Of a DNA stretch of 64,000 bases, positions 41,000 to 50,257 are shown piece after piece. Location of the stretch: contig JAPOJQ010000001.1 in the NCBI GenBank assembly GCA_029978335.1, positions 62,001 to 126,000 of the forward strand, given 5' to 3'. Every line of letters starts with the position of its first letter. Positions within the stretch are counted from its first letter, which is position 1. The stretch comes from Actinomycetota bacterium. GTDB taxonomy: Bacteria > Actinomycetota > Acidimicrobiia > Acidimicrobiales > Ilumatobacteraceae. The translations under genes were made by a program, and so were the position numbers. The notes under the pieces were generated by a model that was given only the letters and a program-made list of their open reading frames with translations, did no database searches and had not been told where the DNA came from.

Positions 41000-41869
41000 A
41001 TGAGTGATCAACTCCGCCCGCGCCGTTCCGTGCTGTACATGCCCGCAGCAAACGAGCGTGCGCTCGAAAAAGCCAAGTCCATCCCGGCCGATGCAATCAT
41101 TCTCGACCTCGAAGATGCCGTCGCCCCCGATGCGAAGGTCGAGGCACGATCTCACGCGGTGGCCGCAGCCTCCTCAGGCGAGTACGGACACCGCGAGATG
41201 ACCATCCGCTGCAACGGTCTCGATACACCGTGGGGAGCGGACGACCTCGCCGCTGCAGCAACGTCTGGCGCTGCATCGGTCGTGATTCCCAAGGTGGCGA
41301 GCGTTTCGCACCTCGACGATGTCTCTGCTCGACTTGATGCCGCCGGTGCGCCTTCGACCATGACCATTTGGGCGATGGTTGAAACGCCAACGGCCATCTT
41401 CGATGTCCGTGCGCTTGCTGCCCACCCGCGCGTCACCGTGCTCGTGATGGGGACCAACGACCTCTTAAAAGAACTTCGCTGCGAGTCCGATCCGATGCGC
41501 AGTGCGCTGGTGCCGCACCTGTCCACCGCCCTGCTCGGCGCGCGCGAGGCAGGCAAAGTCATCCTCGACGGGGTCTATAACGATGTTCGCAACCCCGATG
41601 GGTTCTTGGCTGAGGCCCAACACGGTCGCCTACTCGGTTTTGACGGCAAAACGTTGATCCACCCGTCGCAAGTTGAACCGACTAATGATGTCTGGAGTCC
41701 AACTGCTGAGGCGGTTGCGTACGCCCAGCGGGTGATCGAAGCCTTTGACGAGGCTGTCGCAGAGGGGCGCGGCGTCATCACCGTCGACGGTCGCATGATC
41801 GAAAATCTGCACGTCGACAACGCTCGACGCGTGCTGGCGGTCGATGCCGCGATCCGCTCAATGGGTTGA
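41000..41869 (+). CDS. CitE-like CoA-ester lyase / malyl-CoA thioesterase family
   Basis: A 289-residue short-form citrate-lyase-beta-like protein: RRSVLYMPAANERALEKA, DAIILDLEDAVAPDAK, MTIRCNGLDTPWGADD, IWAMVETPTAIFD (Mg Glu), VLVMGTNDLLKEL, LDGVYNDVRNPDGF (Mg Asp) and GFDGKTLIHPSQVEPTND. Relatives include citramalyl-CoA lyase and (3S)-malyl-CoA thioesterase. Its position directly after mcl recalls the Mcl1/Mcl2 pair whose joint action yields malate; that is inference. Starts at the ATG at 41000 rather than the upstream TTG. Confidence 0.83.
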   Translation: MSDQLRPRRSVLYMPAANERALEKAKSIPADAIILDLEDAVAPDAKVEARSHAVAAASSGEYGHREMTIRCNGLDTPWGADDLAAAATSGAASVVIPKVASVSHLDDVSARLDAAGAPSTMTIWAMVETPTAIFDVRALAAHPRVTVLVMGTNDLLKELRCESDPMRSALVPHLSTALLGAREAGKVILDGVYNDVRNPDGFLAEAQHGRLLGFDGKTLIHPSQVEPTNDVWSPTAEAVAYAQRVIEAFDEAVAEGRGVITVDGRMIENLHVDNARRVLAVDAAIRSMG

Positions 41870-41871
41870 CA

Positions 41872-43101
41872 TCAACCGTCGAGTCGCTTGCCGATCTCGA
41901 CAATCTTCGTGCCCGCGTCATTGGCGTCATCACCCTTGTCGGCGAGCAACTGTGAACGATCGCGAGCTGCCTCGCGTTCAGCGCGTTCGGTATCGGCTCG
42001 CGCGATTGCGGCGTCAGTGCCGTGCTCGTGAATGAACTCCGCCCACTCGACGAGCGCCGACACCATTTCGTCTTCAGGCACGACCGCCACATTGCGACCT
42101 TTGACGAAGAGATGCCCACGCTTGTTTCCCGCAGCAATCCCGATATCAGCCTCGCGGGCCTCCCCAGGACCGTTGACGACACACCCCATGACGGCAACCT
42201 GCAGTGGTATCTGTCGCTCGCCGAAGGCATCCATCGCTCGACGGGCGACGTCGATGACATCAATCTCCGCTCGGCCACATGACGGACACGCGATGAGATC
42301 GACGTTTCGACGTTCACGAAGGCCAAGGGCCTCGAGCAGTTGGCGTCCAGCGCGCGCCTCCTCGACAGGGTCAGCGGTGAGTGAATAGCGAATGGTGTCG
42401 CCGATGCCCTCCATGAGGAGTGTCGCAATTCCCGCCGTTGCTTTCACCAAACCAGCAGGCGGTGGGCCGGCCTCTGTCACGCCAAGATGCAACGGATGAT
42501 CGGTGACCTCCGCAAGTTGACGGTAGGCCTCAACCATCAACGGGACGCTCGATGCTTTGACCGAAATCTTGACGAGATCGAAATCCACCTCAGCGAAGTA
42601 GGCGAGTTCACGTTGAGCAGACTCAACCATCGCTTCTGGGGTCGCACCCCCAAAGCGCTCGTAAAGGTCAGGGTCGAGCGAACCAGCGTTCACTCCAATC
42701 CGAATCGGGACGGCTCGATCGCGGCACTCACTTGCAACTGCCTTGATGTGCTCGGGCCGGCGAATATTCCCCGGATTCAACCGCAGACCGTGCACACCTG
42801 CTTCAAGAGCGGCGAGAGCCATCTTGTATTGATGATGGATGTCAGCGATCACAGGGATTGGTGACCGAGGAACGATCTGAGCGAGGCCGACCGCCGCTTC
42901 AGGTTCGTTACAGGTGCACCGCACGATGTCGCACCCGGCAGCAGCTAACGCGTAGATCTGCTGCAAGGTGCCTTCGACATCGGCGGTCTTCGTCACCGTC
43001 ATGGACTGCACCGTGATCGGTGCACCGCCGCCTACCGGCACCCCACCAACTTCAATCCGACGCGTGGTACGCCGCTCCCCCGACCATCCTTCGACTTGCA
43101 T
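41872..43101 (-). CDS. ispG: 4-hydroxy-3-methylbut-2-enyl diphosphate synthase (IspG/GcpE)
   Basis: A 409-residue MEP-pathway enzyme. TIM-barrel part: PITVQSMTVTKTADVEGTLQQI, CDIVRCTCNEPEAA, VIADIHHQYKMALAALE, LRLNPGNIRR. The [4Fe-4S] domain has LIACPSCGRAEIDV and AVMGCVVNGPGEAREAD. A charged tail of about 35 residues (DTERAEREAARDRSQ) is extra. GGGAGG precedes the ATG at 43101. Last gene of the rpsB...dxr-RIP-ispG run. Confidence 0.95.
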   Translation of the reverse strand: MQVEGWSGERRTTRRIEVGGVPVGGGAPITVQSMTVTKTADVEGTLQQIYALAAAGCDIVRCTCNEPEAAVGLAQIVPRSPIPVIADIHHQYKMALAALEAGVHGLRLNPGNIRRPEHIKAVASECRDRAVPIRIGVNAGSLDPDLYERFGGATPEAMVESAQRELAYFAEVDFDLVKISVKASSVPLMVEAYRQLAEVTDHPLHLGVTEAGPPPAGLVKATAGIATLLMEGIGDTIRYSLTADPVEEARAGRQLLEALGLRERRNVDLIACPSCGRAEIDVIDVARRAMDAFGERQIPLQVAVMGCVVNGPGEAREADIGIAAGNKRGHLFVKGRNVAVVPEDEMVSALVEWAEFIHEHGTDAAIARADTERAEREAARDRSQLLADKGDDANDAGTKIVEIGKRLDG

Positions 43102-43111
43102 ACGACCTCCC

Positions 43112-44398
43112 TCAGCCCACCGGCCGCACGATGTCGAGGTACAGCCCCGACAAGAACAAGAACGCCAGCAATGCAACAACGGCCATCGTGAGCGGCATCA
43201 GACGGGCGACATCCACGTGGTAGCGACGTCGACTACGGCCTTCACGAACGCGTTCGTAGACGGCGATTGCGGCATGGCCCCCATCGAGTGGCAACAGCGG
43301 AAACAGGTTGAAGACCCCGACGAAGACATTGAGATACGCCAACAGCTCCAGCACGCCGGTAACACCAGCGGTCCGACCGACATCGTCGCTGACCGCCGTG
43401 ATTCCCACCAGCGTGGTCGGTCTCGTCATTGGATCAGTGCTCGAGCCGGATAGGTGCGCCACGATGTTGACCGGGTCGAGGATGCGAATGACACCCGTGA
43501 CCGAGTCCCCAACCTGTCCCACAATCGACCCGATGGCGTATGCAGGCGACGACCACCAGGCGTGTTGGACCGTGTCGACCACCGTGCGCGACGACACGCC
43601 GAGAAACGCTGAGGTCGGGTCACCGCCGATGGCGTCAAGGGAGCCCAGTGTGACGCTGACCGTGGTCGCGACGCCGTTTCGGTCGAGTTCGATGATGACC
43701 CGATCGCCCGGATCGTGCGCGGTAACTGCAGCAGCGAGACCGTCAATGGCACTCACTGGTACGCCACCGACCGATCGGATCACGTCACCGGACTCGATGA
43801 TGCCGGCAGCAGGCACATCATCGCCAACGGCGACGATCTCCGCGGCGTCGCGGGCGACCGATTCGCCGCGAACCATGAAAATGCCCGACAACAGCACGAG
43901 CGCCAGCAACAAGTGCATGGCAGAACCGGCCGTGATCACCAGCATGCGCCGTGGAAACGATGCGGCCCGATAGGCACGCGCCTCGTCAACTGGTGCCACC
44001 TCGTCGAGATTGTTCATGCCGATAATGCGAACGAACGCTCCCAGCGGCAGCGCACGCACGCCGTACTCGGTCTCACCCCGGCGAATGCTCCAAAGCCGGG
44101 GACCAAACCCGATGAAGAACTGCGTCGCCTTCATTCCCGTCACACGAGCGGTCACAAAGTGGCCGAGTTCGTGCAACACGATCGAGATCAACAAACCCAA
44201 GGCGAAGACCAGCCACCACACGTCGATGAAGCCCAACACCACGAACACGGCCACTACGCCCGCAAGGCCCATCGCGCCGCGCGGCCCGGATAACGGCACG
44301 CCATCATCGGCATCACCGCCCACCATGATGTCGGCGGCGAAGCCACGACGTTCCATCGTGGGTGGGGGCCAAGGTTGATCGTGCTGGGGGTCGTTCAT
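43112..44398 (-). CDS. site-2 (RIP) intramembrane metalloprotease, RseP/Rip1 type
   Basis: A 428-residue M50 protease: the catalytic HELGH is in ISIVLHELGHFVTARVTGMKATQF, a PDZ domain lies around residues 190-280 (AAGIIESGDVIRSVGGVPV), and the third metal ligand is in NLFPLLPLDGGHAAI. Four to five membrane helices. The first 45 residues are a proline/glycine-rich cytoplasmic extension. It cuts anti-sigma or signal-peptide remnants in the membrane. It sits between dxr and ispG, the common actinobacterial order. Confidence 0.92.
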   Translation of the reverse strand: MNDPQHDQPWPPPTMERRGFAADIMVGGDADDGVPLSGPRGAMGLAGVVAVFVVLGFIDVWWLVFALGLLISIVLHELGHFVTARVTGMKATQFFIGFGPRLWSIRRGETEYGVRALPLGAFVRIIGMNNLDEVAPVDEARAYRAASFPRRMLVITAGSAMHLLLALVLLSGIFMVRGESVARDAAEIVAVGDDVPAAGIIESGDVIRSVGGVPVSAIDGLAAAVTAHDPGDRVIIELDRNGVATTVSVTLGSLDAIGGDPTSAFLGVSSRTVVDTVQHAWWSSPAYAIGSIVGQVGDSVTGVIRILDPVNIVAHLSGSSTDPMTRPTTLVGITAVSDDVGRTAGVTGVLELLAYLNVFVGVFNLFPLLPLDGGHAAIAVYERVREGRSRRRYHVDVARLMPLTMAVVALLAFLFLSGLYLDIVRPVG

Positions 44399-44416
44399 GG
44401 TTTCACCGTGGGGTTG

Positions 44417-45571
44417 TCACATCATGACACCGAGGTGATGCAGCGCGACCTCACGAGCCCGCCGATCGGCATCAATGACGTCGTCGATCGTGGTCGGCAT
44501 CGTCACTTCGATGTGGTCAAGCGTTGCAACCACGACCTCAGGAATCTGATTCCACCGAATACGACCGGAGAGAAACGCCTCAACCGCCACCTCGTTCGCA
44601 GCAGACAACATCGCAGGAGCCGTTCCGCCAGCACGACCAGCGGCATACGCGAGGTCAAGGCATGGAAACGTCGACCGATCGGGCGGTTCGAAGTCAAGGC
44701 GAGCGAGCGTCGTCCAGTCGATGCGACCAAATGGCACCGTCATGCGGTCAGGCCATCCAAGCGCATAACTGATCGGGAGTCGCATATCGGGCATCGACAG
44801 CTGCGCGATCGTTGAACCGTCGGTGAACTCGACCATCGAATGGACCACCGACTGGGGGTGGACGACGACGTCGATGTCATCGACCGCCACCCCGAACAAC
44901 TCATGCGCTTCAATGACCTCAAGACCCTTATTCATGAGCGTCGACGAGTCGACGGTGATCTTCGGCCCCATCGACCACGTCGGATGAGCCAACGCATCGT
45001 CAACGGTGACCGATGCCAAATCGGTTGCCGAGCGACCGCGAAACGGCCCGCCGCTCGCCGTTAACACCAGCCGTGCAGTTTCACGCTCTGGCGCGCCTGA
45101 CGACCGGAGACATTGATGTAAGGCGCAGTGCTCTGAGTCGACCGGAATCAGCTCGGCTCCAGGCGTCACACGCAACGGCTGCACGACTGGCCCCGCCGCA
45201 ATCAAACTCTCTTTGTTGGCCAGCCCTAATCGGCGGCCACTGGCAAGTGTTGCCATCGTGATCGGCAGACCGGCGAAGCCGACCACGCCATTGATCACCA
45301 CATCGGCATCGCAGATCGCTGTGGCGTCGTCAACGACGGCAACTCCTGGCATGTTCGCCAATGCCTCGGCAACGAGCTGACGAGCAGAGGGGTCGGCAAC
45401 GGCGACCACTTCAGGCTGCAACTCTCGTGCCTGAGCCACGACCGCGTCAACCGAGGACCCAACCGAGAGTCCAACGACACGAAAGCGATCCGGGTCGGCA
45501 CGAATGACATCGATGGTCTGCGTGCCGATCGACCCCGTGGAACCGGCGATCGCTACGCGAACCGTACTCAC
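44417..45571 (-). CDS. dxr: 1-deoxy-D-xylulose-5-phosphate reductoisomerase
   Basis: A 384-residue MEP-pathway enzyme: NADPH motif VAIAGSTGSIGTQTIDVI, GLANKESLIAAG, the active-site strand LIPVDSEHCALHQCL, ASGGPFRG, WSMGPKITVDSSTLMNKGLEVIEAHELFG and HPQSVVHSMVEFTDGS. The GTG at 45571 (VSTVRVAIAG) is ten bases after cdsA; the track ATG at 45601 would run into cdsA. Confidence 0.95.
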   Translation of the reverse strand: MSTVRVAIAGSTGSIGTQTIDVIRADPDRFRVVGLSVGSSVDAVVAQARELQPEVVAVADPSARQLVAEALANMPGVAVVDDATAICDADVVINGVVGFAGLPITMATLASGRRLGLANKESLIAAGPVVQPLRVTPGAELIPVDSEHCALHQCLRSSGAPERETARLVLTASGGPFRGRSATDLASVTVDDALAHPTWSMGPKITVDSSTLMNKGLEVIEAHELFGVAVDDIDVVVHPQSVVHSMVEFTDGSTIAQLSMPDMRLPISYALGWPDRMTVPFGRIDWTTLARLDFEPPDRSTFPCLDLAYAAGRAGGTAPAMLSAANEVAVEAFLSGRIRWNQIPEVVVATLDHIEVTMPTTIDDVIDADRRAREVALHHLGVMM

Positions 45572-45581
45572 CGTCAGATGC

Positions 45582-46991
45582 TCAGTTAGCCCACGGCTCA
45601 AGAATGAGCGCGAGGTAGTACACCACCGGGAGCGTCAACAAGAATCCATCGAAGCGATCGAGTACGCCCCCGTGGCCCTTCACCAGCGACCCGAAATCCT
45701 TCATGCCGAGGTTCCGTTTGAACATCGACTCAACGAGATCACCAAGCGGGGCAAAGATCGACACCACGATGGCGAGCAGCAACAGATCGCCCGTGCCGTC
45801 CCAGGTGCTGTTCCAACCACCGATTCCGACCACGATGAGCACGACGATCGTCATCAAGGCACCACCGATGAAGCCCTCGACCGTTTTACCCGGCGAGATC
45901 CACGGGCGCAGCGGTGTCCGGCCTGCGGCAACACCGACGAACAACGCCCCCACATCGTTCGCCGCGACGGCAAGCGCCAGCATGAACAGCGTGTCGGTGC
46001 CGGTGTCGGCTCGCAACACCTCACCAGTGGTCGAGAACCGCAGGATCAAAGCCGCATAGGCCCCTGCGAGACCAATCCACACCATTGGCAACGTCGTGAT
46101 CGACACATTGGGCAATGGGCCGATCTCCACCGATCGCGAGGCGATGTACGTGCCGGCCGTGGCCATGAAGCCAAACAGAATCACCAATGGCAACGTGCCA
46201 TCGCCCAGCCAATACGCAGCGAGCGGCGCAGTGACACACGTGACGATGCCGGGCACGACTGCAGGTCGGTACCCCTTCTCGGTCACCTTGTCGTAGAACT
46301 CAACCGCACCGAGACCAAGGATGACCGCGACGAGCGCCACCACAGCCCAGGGCCGGTAGGTCAGCGCAGCCACAAACACCGCAACGAGAACGAGTCCGAC
46401 AGCGGTTGCGATGGGGAGGTCGCGACCCGATGACGGTGGCGCGCCTGGCCCCGGACGCGGACGCCCCTGACGCTGGCCGCCCCGTGGCACGCCGCGCTGG
46501 GGCGTTCTGCCCGTCGGACGCCGCTTCGCCCCAGACGGATCGGGCCGATCGATCCCTGAAGGATCCGTGCCGATCACAATGCGTGAAGGACGCTGCGCCG
46601 TCACCTCGCCCCCACCAGTGCCTGGATCAAAGGTTGGCACCACCGGCGACTCACGGGTCGGCTCAGGCGCATCCGTTGGTTGCCAGACCGGTTGTTCAGC
46701 GGTGAACGTCGCCCATAGCTCATCTTCATCGCGAGCAGCCGGTTCATCGTCGAAGTCGAGCAACTCATCATCGTCGTGGATCGCGCGAACTGGTTCATTG
46801 CCGGCGCCAACCGTCAGATCGTCCGGTCGTGGAATCTCTCCGGTCGGGGGCTCGGTCCAGTGCGGCATCGGGCCCGAGGTGTCGCCAAACGACAATGCGG
46901 GCGCTTCGCCGGTTGGCTCATCGCCACGACGGCGGCGGTCATCAGGTCCATCGAAGAGTGAGCCTGATCCGCCCCACATGTCATCGCTCAT
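45582..46991 (-). CDS. cdsA: phosphatidate cytidylyltransferase with long disordered N-terminus
   Basis: A 469-residue CdsA that makes CDP-diacylglycerol. The membrane enzyme occupies residues from about 195: eight or so helices and the C-terminal signature SMFKRNLGMKDFGSLVKGHGGVLDRFDGFL. Ahead of it are about 190 residues rich in Pro, Asp, Glu, Gly and Arg (DDELLDFDDEPAARDEDEL; GRTPQRGVPRGGQRQGRPRP), acidic then basic, predicted disordered. Such an extension is unusual in length. Located 18 bases after frr. Confidence 0.93.
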   Translation of the reverse strand: MSDDMWGGSGSLFDGPDDRRRRGDEPTGEAPALSFGDTSGPMPHWTEPPTGEIPRPDDLTVGAGNEPVRAIHDDDELLDFDDEPAARDEDELWATFTAEQPVWQPTDAPEPTRESPVVPTFDPGTGGGEVTAQRPSRIVIGTDPSGIDRPDPSGAKRRPTGRTPQRGVPRGGQRQGRPRPGPGAPPSSGRDLPIATAVGLVLVAVFVAALTYRPWAVVALVAVILGLGAVEFYDKVTEKGYRPAVVPGIVTCVTAPLAAYWLGDGTLPLVILFGFMATAGTYIASRSVEIGPLPNVSITTLPMVWIGLAGAYAALILRFSTTGEVLRADTGTDTLFMLALAVAANDVGALFVGVAAGRTPLRPWISPGKTVEGFIGGALMTIVVLIVVGIGGWNSTWDGTGDLLLLAIVVSIFAPLGDLVESMFKRNLGMKDFGSLVKGHGGVLDRFDGFLLTLPVVYYLALILEPWAN

Positions 46992-47009
46992 GATTCCTCC
47001 TCGTCCTGC

Positions 47010-47567
47010 TCAGACCTCAAGCAGCTCAGCCTCTTTACGGCTGAGCCCCTGGTCGATCCGTTCCACATGATCGTGGGTCATCTTGTCGAGTTCTTTCTCT
47101 GCTCGCTCGAGATCATCGGCAGAGATCTCACCGTCTTTCTCGAACGCCTCGAGTTGTTTGCGCGCGTCACGTCGCACGTTGCGTACGGCAATGCGACCGT
47201 CCTCCGCCATGTTTTTGGCGATCTTGACGTAGTCACGACGACGCTCTTCAGTCAACGGCGGGAAGTTCAGTCGGATGACCACGCCATCGTTGTTCGGCGC
47301 CACGCCAAGATCACTGTCACGAATTGCCCGCTCGACCGCGGCCATCGATCCGCGATCGTGTGGCTTGATGAGCAACTGGCGAGCCTCTGGCACCTGAATA
47401 CTCGCCAACTGCTGGAGCGGCACATGGCTGCCGTAGTACTCAACCTGCAGTTGCTCGACGAGAGCCGGAGCGGCACGCCCGGTACGGACCGTTGCAAACT
47501 GGCCTTGAACGTGGAGGACCGCCTTGTCCATCTTGTCGAGGGCGTCAAGGAGGGTCTCTTCGATCAC
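47010..47567 (-). CDS. frr: ribosome recycling factor
   Basis: A 185-residue RRF that splits post-termination ribosomes with EF-G. Seen are ETLLDALDKMDKAVLHVQGQFATVRTGRA, YYGSHVPLQQLASIQVPEARQLLI, LNFPPLTEERRRDYVKIAKNMAEDG and RNVRRDARKQLEAFEKDGEI. The GTG at 47567 gives the standard length and is seven bases after TACGCT; the track ORF adds 17 residues foreign to the family. Confidence 0.96.
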   Translation of the reverse strand: MIEETLLDALDKMDKAVLHVQGQFATVRTGRAAPALVEQLQVEYYGSHVPLQQLASIQVPEARQLLIKPHDRGSMAAVERAIRDSDLGVAPNNDGVVIRLNFPPLTEERRRDYVKIAKNMAEDGRIAVRNVRRDARKQLEAFEKDGEISADDLERAEKELDKMTHDHVERIDQGLSRKEAELLEV

Positions 47568-47574
47568 GCCTGAC

Positions 47575-47580
47575 AGCGTA
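47575..47580 (-). promoter_or_regulatory. putative leaderless -10 (TACGCT) of frr
   Basis: TACGCT on the minus strand is seven bases before the frr GTG in the pyrH-frr gap. Confidence 0.45.
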
Positions 47581-47637
47581 CCTAGCGACAGATAGCCGAC
47601 GGGGGACACGCCACCCATTCGTGAACGAGCTCGGTTG

Positions 47638-48384
47638 TCAGTTCACATCGTGGACGAGGGTTCCAACCGACTCGCCCGTGAGAATCTTTCGCAATGAGCC
47701 CTCTTGGGACATATCGAACACCACGATCGGGATCGCGTTGTCGCGACAGAACGCGATCGCCGTTGCGTCCATGACCTTCAAATTCTTGGTCATGACCTCC
47801 ATGTAGCCGACCTCGTCGTACTTGACAGCGTCGTCATGCACACGAGGGTCAGCGTCATAGACCCCATCGACGCCTGAGTGGGTGCCCTTCAGCAGTGCAT
47901 CCGCTTCGATCTCAGCGGCACGCAACGCTGCTGCGGTGTCGGTGGTGAAGAACGGGTTGCCAGTACCCGCCGCAAAGATCACGACACGGCCCTTCTCCAG
48001 GTGACGAACTGCTCGACGTCGAATGTACGGCTCGGCGATACGAGGCATCTCGATTGCTGACTGAACCCGAGTCGGTTGACCACGGCGCTCCAATGCATCT
48101 TGGAGTGCCAATGCGTTCATGACAGTGCCGAGCATGCCGATGTGGTCGCTCTGGGTGGCGTCCATGCCCTCCATCGCTCCGGTGCGGCCACGCCAGAAGT
48201 TGCCGCCACCAACGACGACCGCCACATCAACGTCGAGATTTTGCCGAAGATCGATGATCTCAGCGGCGGTCGCGTCGATGGTCGGGCCGTCAAGCCCGCG
48301 GCCAGATGGACCGGCGAGTGCCTCACCAGAGGGTTTGAAAACGATGCGCTTCCAACGTGTTGTGGTGGGTGGCGCCTCGCTCAT
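47638..48384 (-). CDS. pyrH: uridylate kinase
   Basis: A 248-residue bacterial UMP kinase (amino-acid-kinase fold): [73 protein letters not shown] and [17 protein letters not shown]. The usual LKLSGEAL is here FKPSGEAL. The ATG at 48384 is preferred because the upstream track sequence is antisense-like to tsf. GATACT lies seven bases upstream. Confidence 0.95.
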   Translation of the reverse strand: MSEAPPTTTRWKRIVFKPSGEALAGPSGRGLDGPTIDATAAEIIDLRQNLDVDVAVVVGGGNFWRGRTGAMEGMDATQSDHIGMLGTVMNALALQDALERRGQPTRVQSAIEMPRIAEPYIRRRAVRHLEKGRVVIFAAGTGNPFFTTDTAAALRAAEIEADALLKGTHSGVDGVYDADPRVHDDAVKYDEVGYMEVMTKNLKVMDATAIAFCRDNAIPIVVFDMSQEGSLRKILTGESVGTLVHDVN

Positions 48385-48391
48385 GAGGTGA

Positions 48392-48397
48392 AGTATC
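48392..48397 (-). promoter_or_regulatory. putative leaderless -10 (GATACT) of pyrH
   Basis: GATACT on the minus strand is seven bases before the pyrH ATG, immediately after the tsf stop codon. Confidence 0.42.
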
Positions 48398-49186
48398 TCA
48401 GCCGATCTCGATTTGAGCGAAGCGGACGATCGACGCCGAGCCGATGATCTGCTCGATCGACTGCTTGTCGTCCTTCGCAAACGGCTGCTCCAACAAGCAG
48501 ATGTCCTTGAAGAACCCACCGATTCGACCTTCGACGATCTTGGCAATCGCGGCTTCGGGCTTGCCTTCGTTACGAGTGATGGTCTCAAGCGTCGCGCGCT
48601 CGGCCTCAACGACGTCAGCGGGGACATCGTCACGGCGTAGGTAACGAGGACGGGCAAATGCAATGTGCACCGCAACGTCGTGCGCGAGCTCATCATTGGC
48701 GCCCGACATCTCGACCAGCACCGCGTTCACGCCGCGGCCGCCCTGCACGTGTTCGTAGTGTCCGAGCACATTGCCTGGGGCGGCTTCGATCCGAACGACC
48801 TCTCCGAGTTCGATCTTCTCCTTCAGCAGGATGCGAAGCTCTTCGAGTTGCGTCGACCGCTCGGCAACCGCCTCAGTACCGCCAGCCATCACCGCAGCGG
48901 CAAGCGCGTTCGCCTCTGAGATGAAATGCTCCGATCCCGCCACAAAGTCGGTCTCACACTTCAACTGAACGATCACGCCGGTGGAGCCTTCGAGCAACAA
49001 TGCAACGAGACCCTGGTTGTTCTCGCGGTCGTCGCGCTTGGCGCTCGCGGCAAGACCCTTTTCACGCAGGTACTGCTTAGCGGCCTCAATGTCGCCAGCG
49101 GTCTCCTCGAGGGCCTTCTTGCAGTCCATCATCCCGGCGCCAGTGGATTCGCGCAGGGCTTTCACATCTTGTGCAGTAAACGACAT
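48398..49186 (-). CDS. tsf: translation elongation factor Ts
   Basis: A 262-residue EF-Ts: UBA-like start [34 protein letters not shown], then [23 protein letters not shown] containing the conserved TDFV loop that displaces Mg-GDP from EF-Tu, and a single core with ENEL-type [13 protein letters not shown]. Located 18 bases after rpsB; conserved rpsB-tsf-pyrH-frr order. Confidence 0.96.
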   Translation of the reverse strand: MSFTAQDVKALRESTGAGMMDCKKALEETAGDIEAAKQYLREKGLAASAKRDDRENNQGLVALLLEGSTGVIVQLKCETDFVAGSEHFISEANALAAAVMAGGTEAVAERSTQLEELRILLKEKIELGEVVRIEAAPGNVLGHYEHVQGGRGVNAVLVEMSGANDELAHDVAVHIAFARPRYLRRDDVPADVVEAERATLETITRNEGKPEAAIAKIVEGRIGGFFKDICLLEQPFAKDDKQSIEQIIGSASIVRFAQIEIG

Positions 49187-49204
49187 GGGGGGTGCTCCTT
49201 GGGA

Positions 49205-50104
49205 TCAGGCGTCGGATGGGGCGGCGTCAGTGTCAACAGCGTCAGATGCCTCGGCTGGGGTCTCGGACGCCTTCTTGGCGGCGAGACGAGCCTCGCGCTC
49301 AGCCTGTGCTCGAGCGGCTGCGGCGCGAGCCTCAGCCTGCGCCTGAGCGAACGCTGCTTCCTCGGCGGGCGTGCGCTGTGGCGGCGCTGGGATGGTGGGT
49401 GCCGCATTCGGCCGGCGCGAAGCCACGTAGCGACCTTCGAGCACTGCTTCTGCAATCACGTTCGCGAAGAGTGCGTTGGCGCGGATGGCGTCATCGTTAC
49501 CGGGGATCGGGAACTGGATGACATCAGGGTTGACGTTGGTGTCAACCACGGCCATCACGGGAATGCCGAGCTTGTTGGCCTCGGTGACGGCGATGTGCTC
49601 TTTCAACGTGTCGAGCACGAAGATCGCGTCCGGTGCCTTCTTCATCGAGCGAAGTCCGCCGAGATTGCGCTGCAACTTGGTCAACTCACGATCGAGCAGC
49701 AGTGCTTCCTTCTTGATCATGAGGTCGAACTCGCCGATCGCCTTCTGGCGCTCCAGTTCGAGCATCTTGTTCACGCGAATCGAAATGGTGTTGAAGTTGG
49801 TGAGCATGCCACCGAGCCAACGCTCGTTCACGTAGGGCATGCCGCACCGCTCCGCAGCTTCGCGGATCGGGTCCTGCGCCTGCTTCTTCGTGCCGACAAA
49901 GAGCACATTGCCGCCATCAGCGACGAGCTCACGGGCGAAGTTGTAGGCCTTCTCGACACGACTGAGGGTCTGGTCGAGGTCGATGATGTAGATGCCATTG
50001 CGCTCGCCAAAGATGAAGCGACGCATTTTGGGGTTCCAACGACGGGTCTGGTGCCCGAAGTGGGCCCCTGCCTCAATCATCTGGCGCATGCTGATAACAG
50101 CCAT
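49205..50104 (-). CDS. rpsB: 30S ribosomal protein S2
   Basis: A 299-residue S2: [81 protein letters not shown] and [19 protein letters not shown]. About 60 C-terminal residues are an Ala/Glu/Arg-rich charged tail beyond the core. AGGAG precedes the ATG at 50104; the upstream part of the track ORF is leader. Confidence 0.96.
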   Translation of the reverse strand: MAVISMRQMIEAGAHFGHQTRRWNPKMRRFIFGERNGIYIIDLDQTLSRVEKAYNFARELVADGGNVLFVGTKKQAQDPIREAAERCGMPYVNERWLGGMLTNFNTISIRVNKMLELERQKAIGEFDLMIKKEALLLDRELTKLQRNLGGLRSMKKAPDAIFVLDTLKEHIAVTEANKLGIPVMAVVDTNVNPDVIQFPIPGNDDAIRANALFANVIAEAVLEGRYVASRRPNAAPTIPAPPQRTPAEEAAFAQAQAEARAAAARAQAEREARLAAKKASETPAEASDAVDTDAAPSDA

Positions 50105-50257
50105 GAAAGTCTCCTGATCTGCGGTTGGGTTGCCGGTCCGGACGCCGAGGCGACCGCAGTGGGCCGGTTGGGTGTGATGTCGGGATCCGCCCGAACGGGC
50201 CTTCACCGATCGGTGAGACGCCGAAACACTATCGGCGAGCCCGAGAATCACCTCCGA
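50105..50257 (-). promoter_or_regulatory. rpsB-tsf leader with 14-base palindrome
   Basis: About 150 bases separate the M23-like gene end from rpsB. On the minus strand a GATAGT resembles a -10, followed by TCACCGATCGGTGA, a perfect palindrome (50203-50216), and further GC-rich self-complementary stretches up to the AGGAG. S2 leaders often carry S2-responsive structures; assignment here is inference. Confidence 0.5.

Noticed and set aside
39943-41869. Tandem lyases as a simple gene duplication
   Set aside because: The two proteins differ in length (351 and 289) and family motifs (long Mcl against short CitE form), so they are ancient paralogues rather than a recent duplication.
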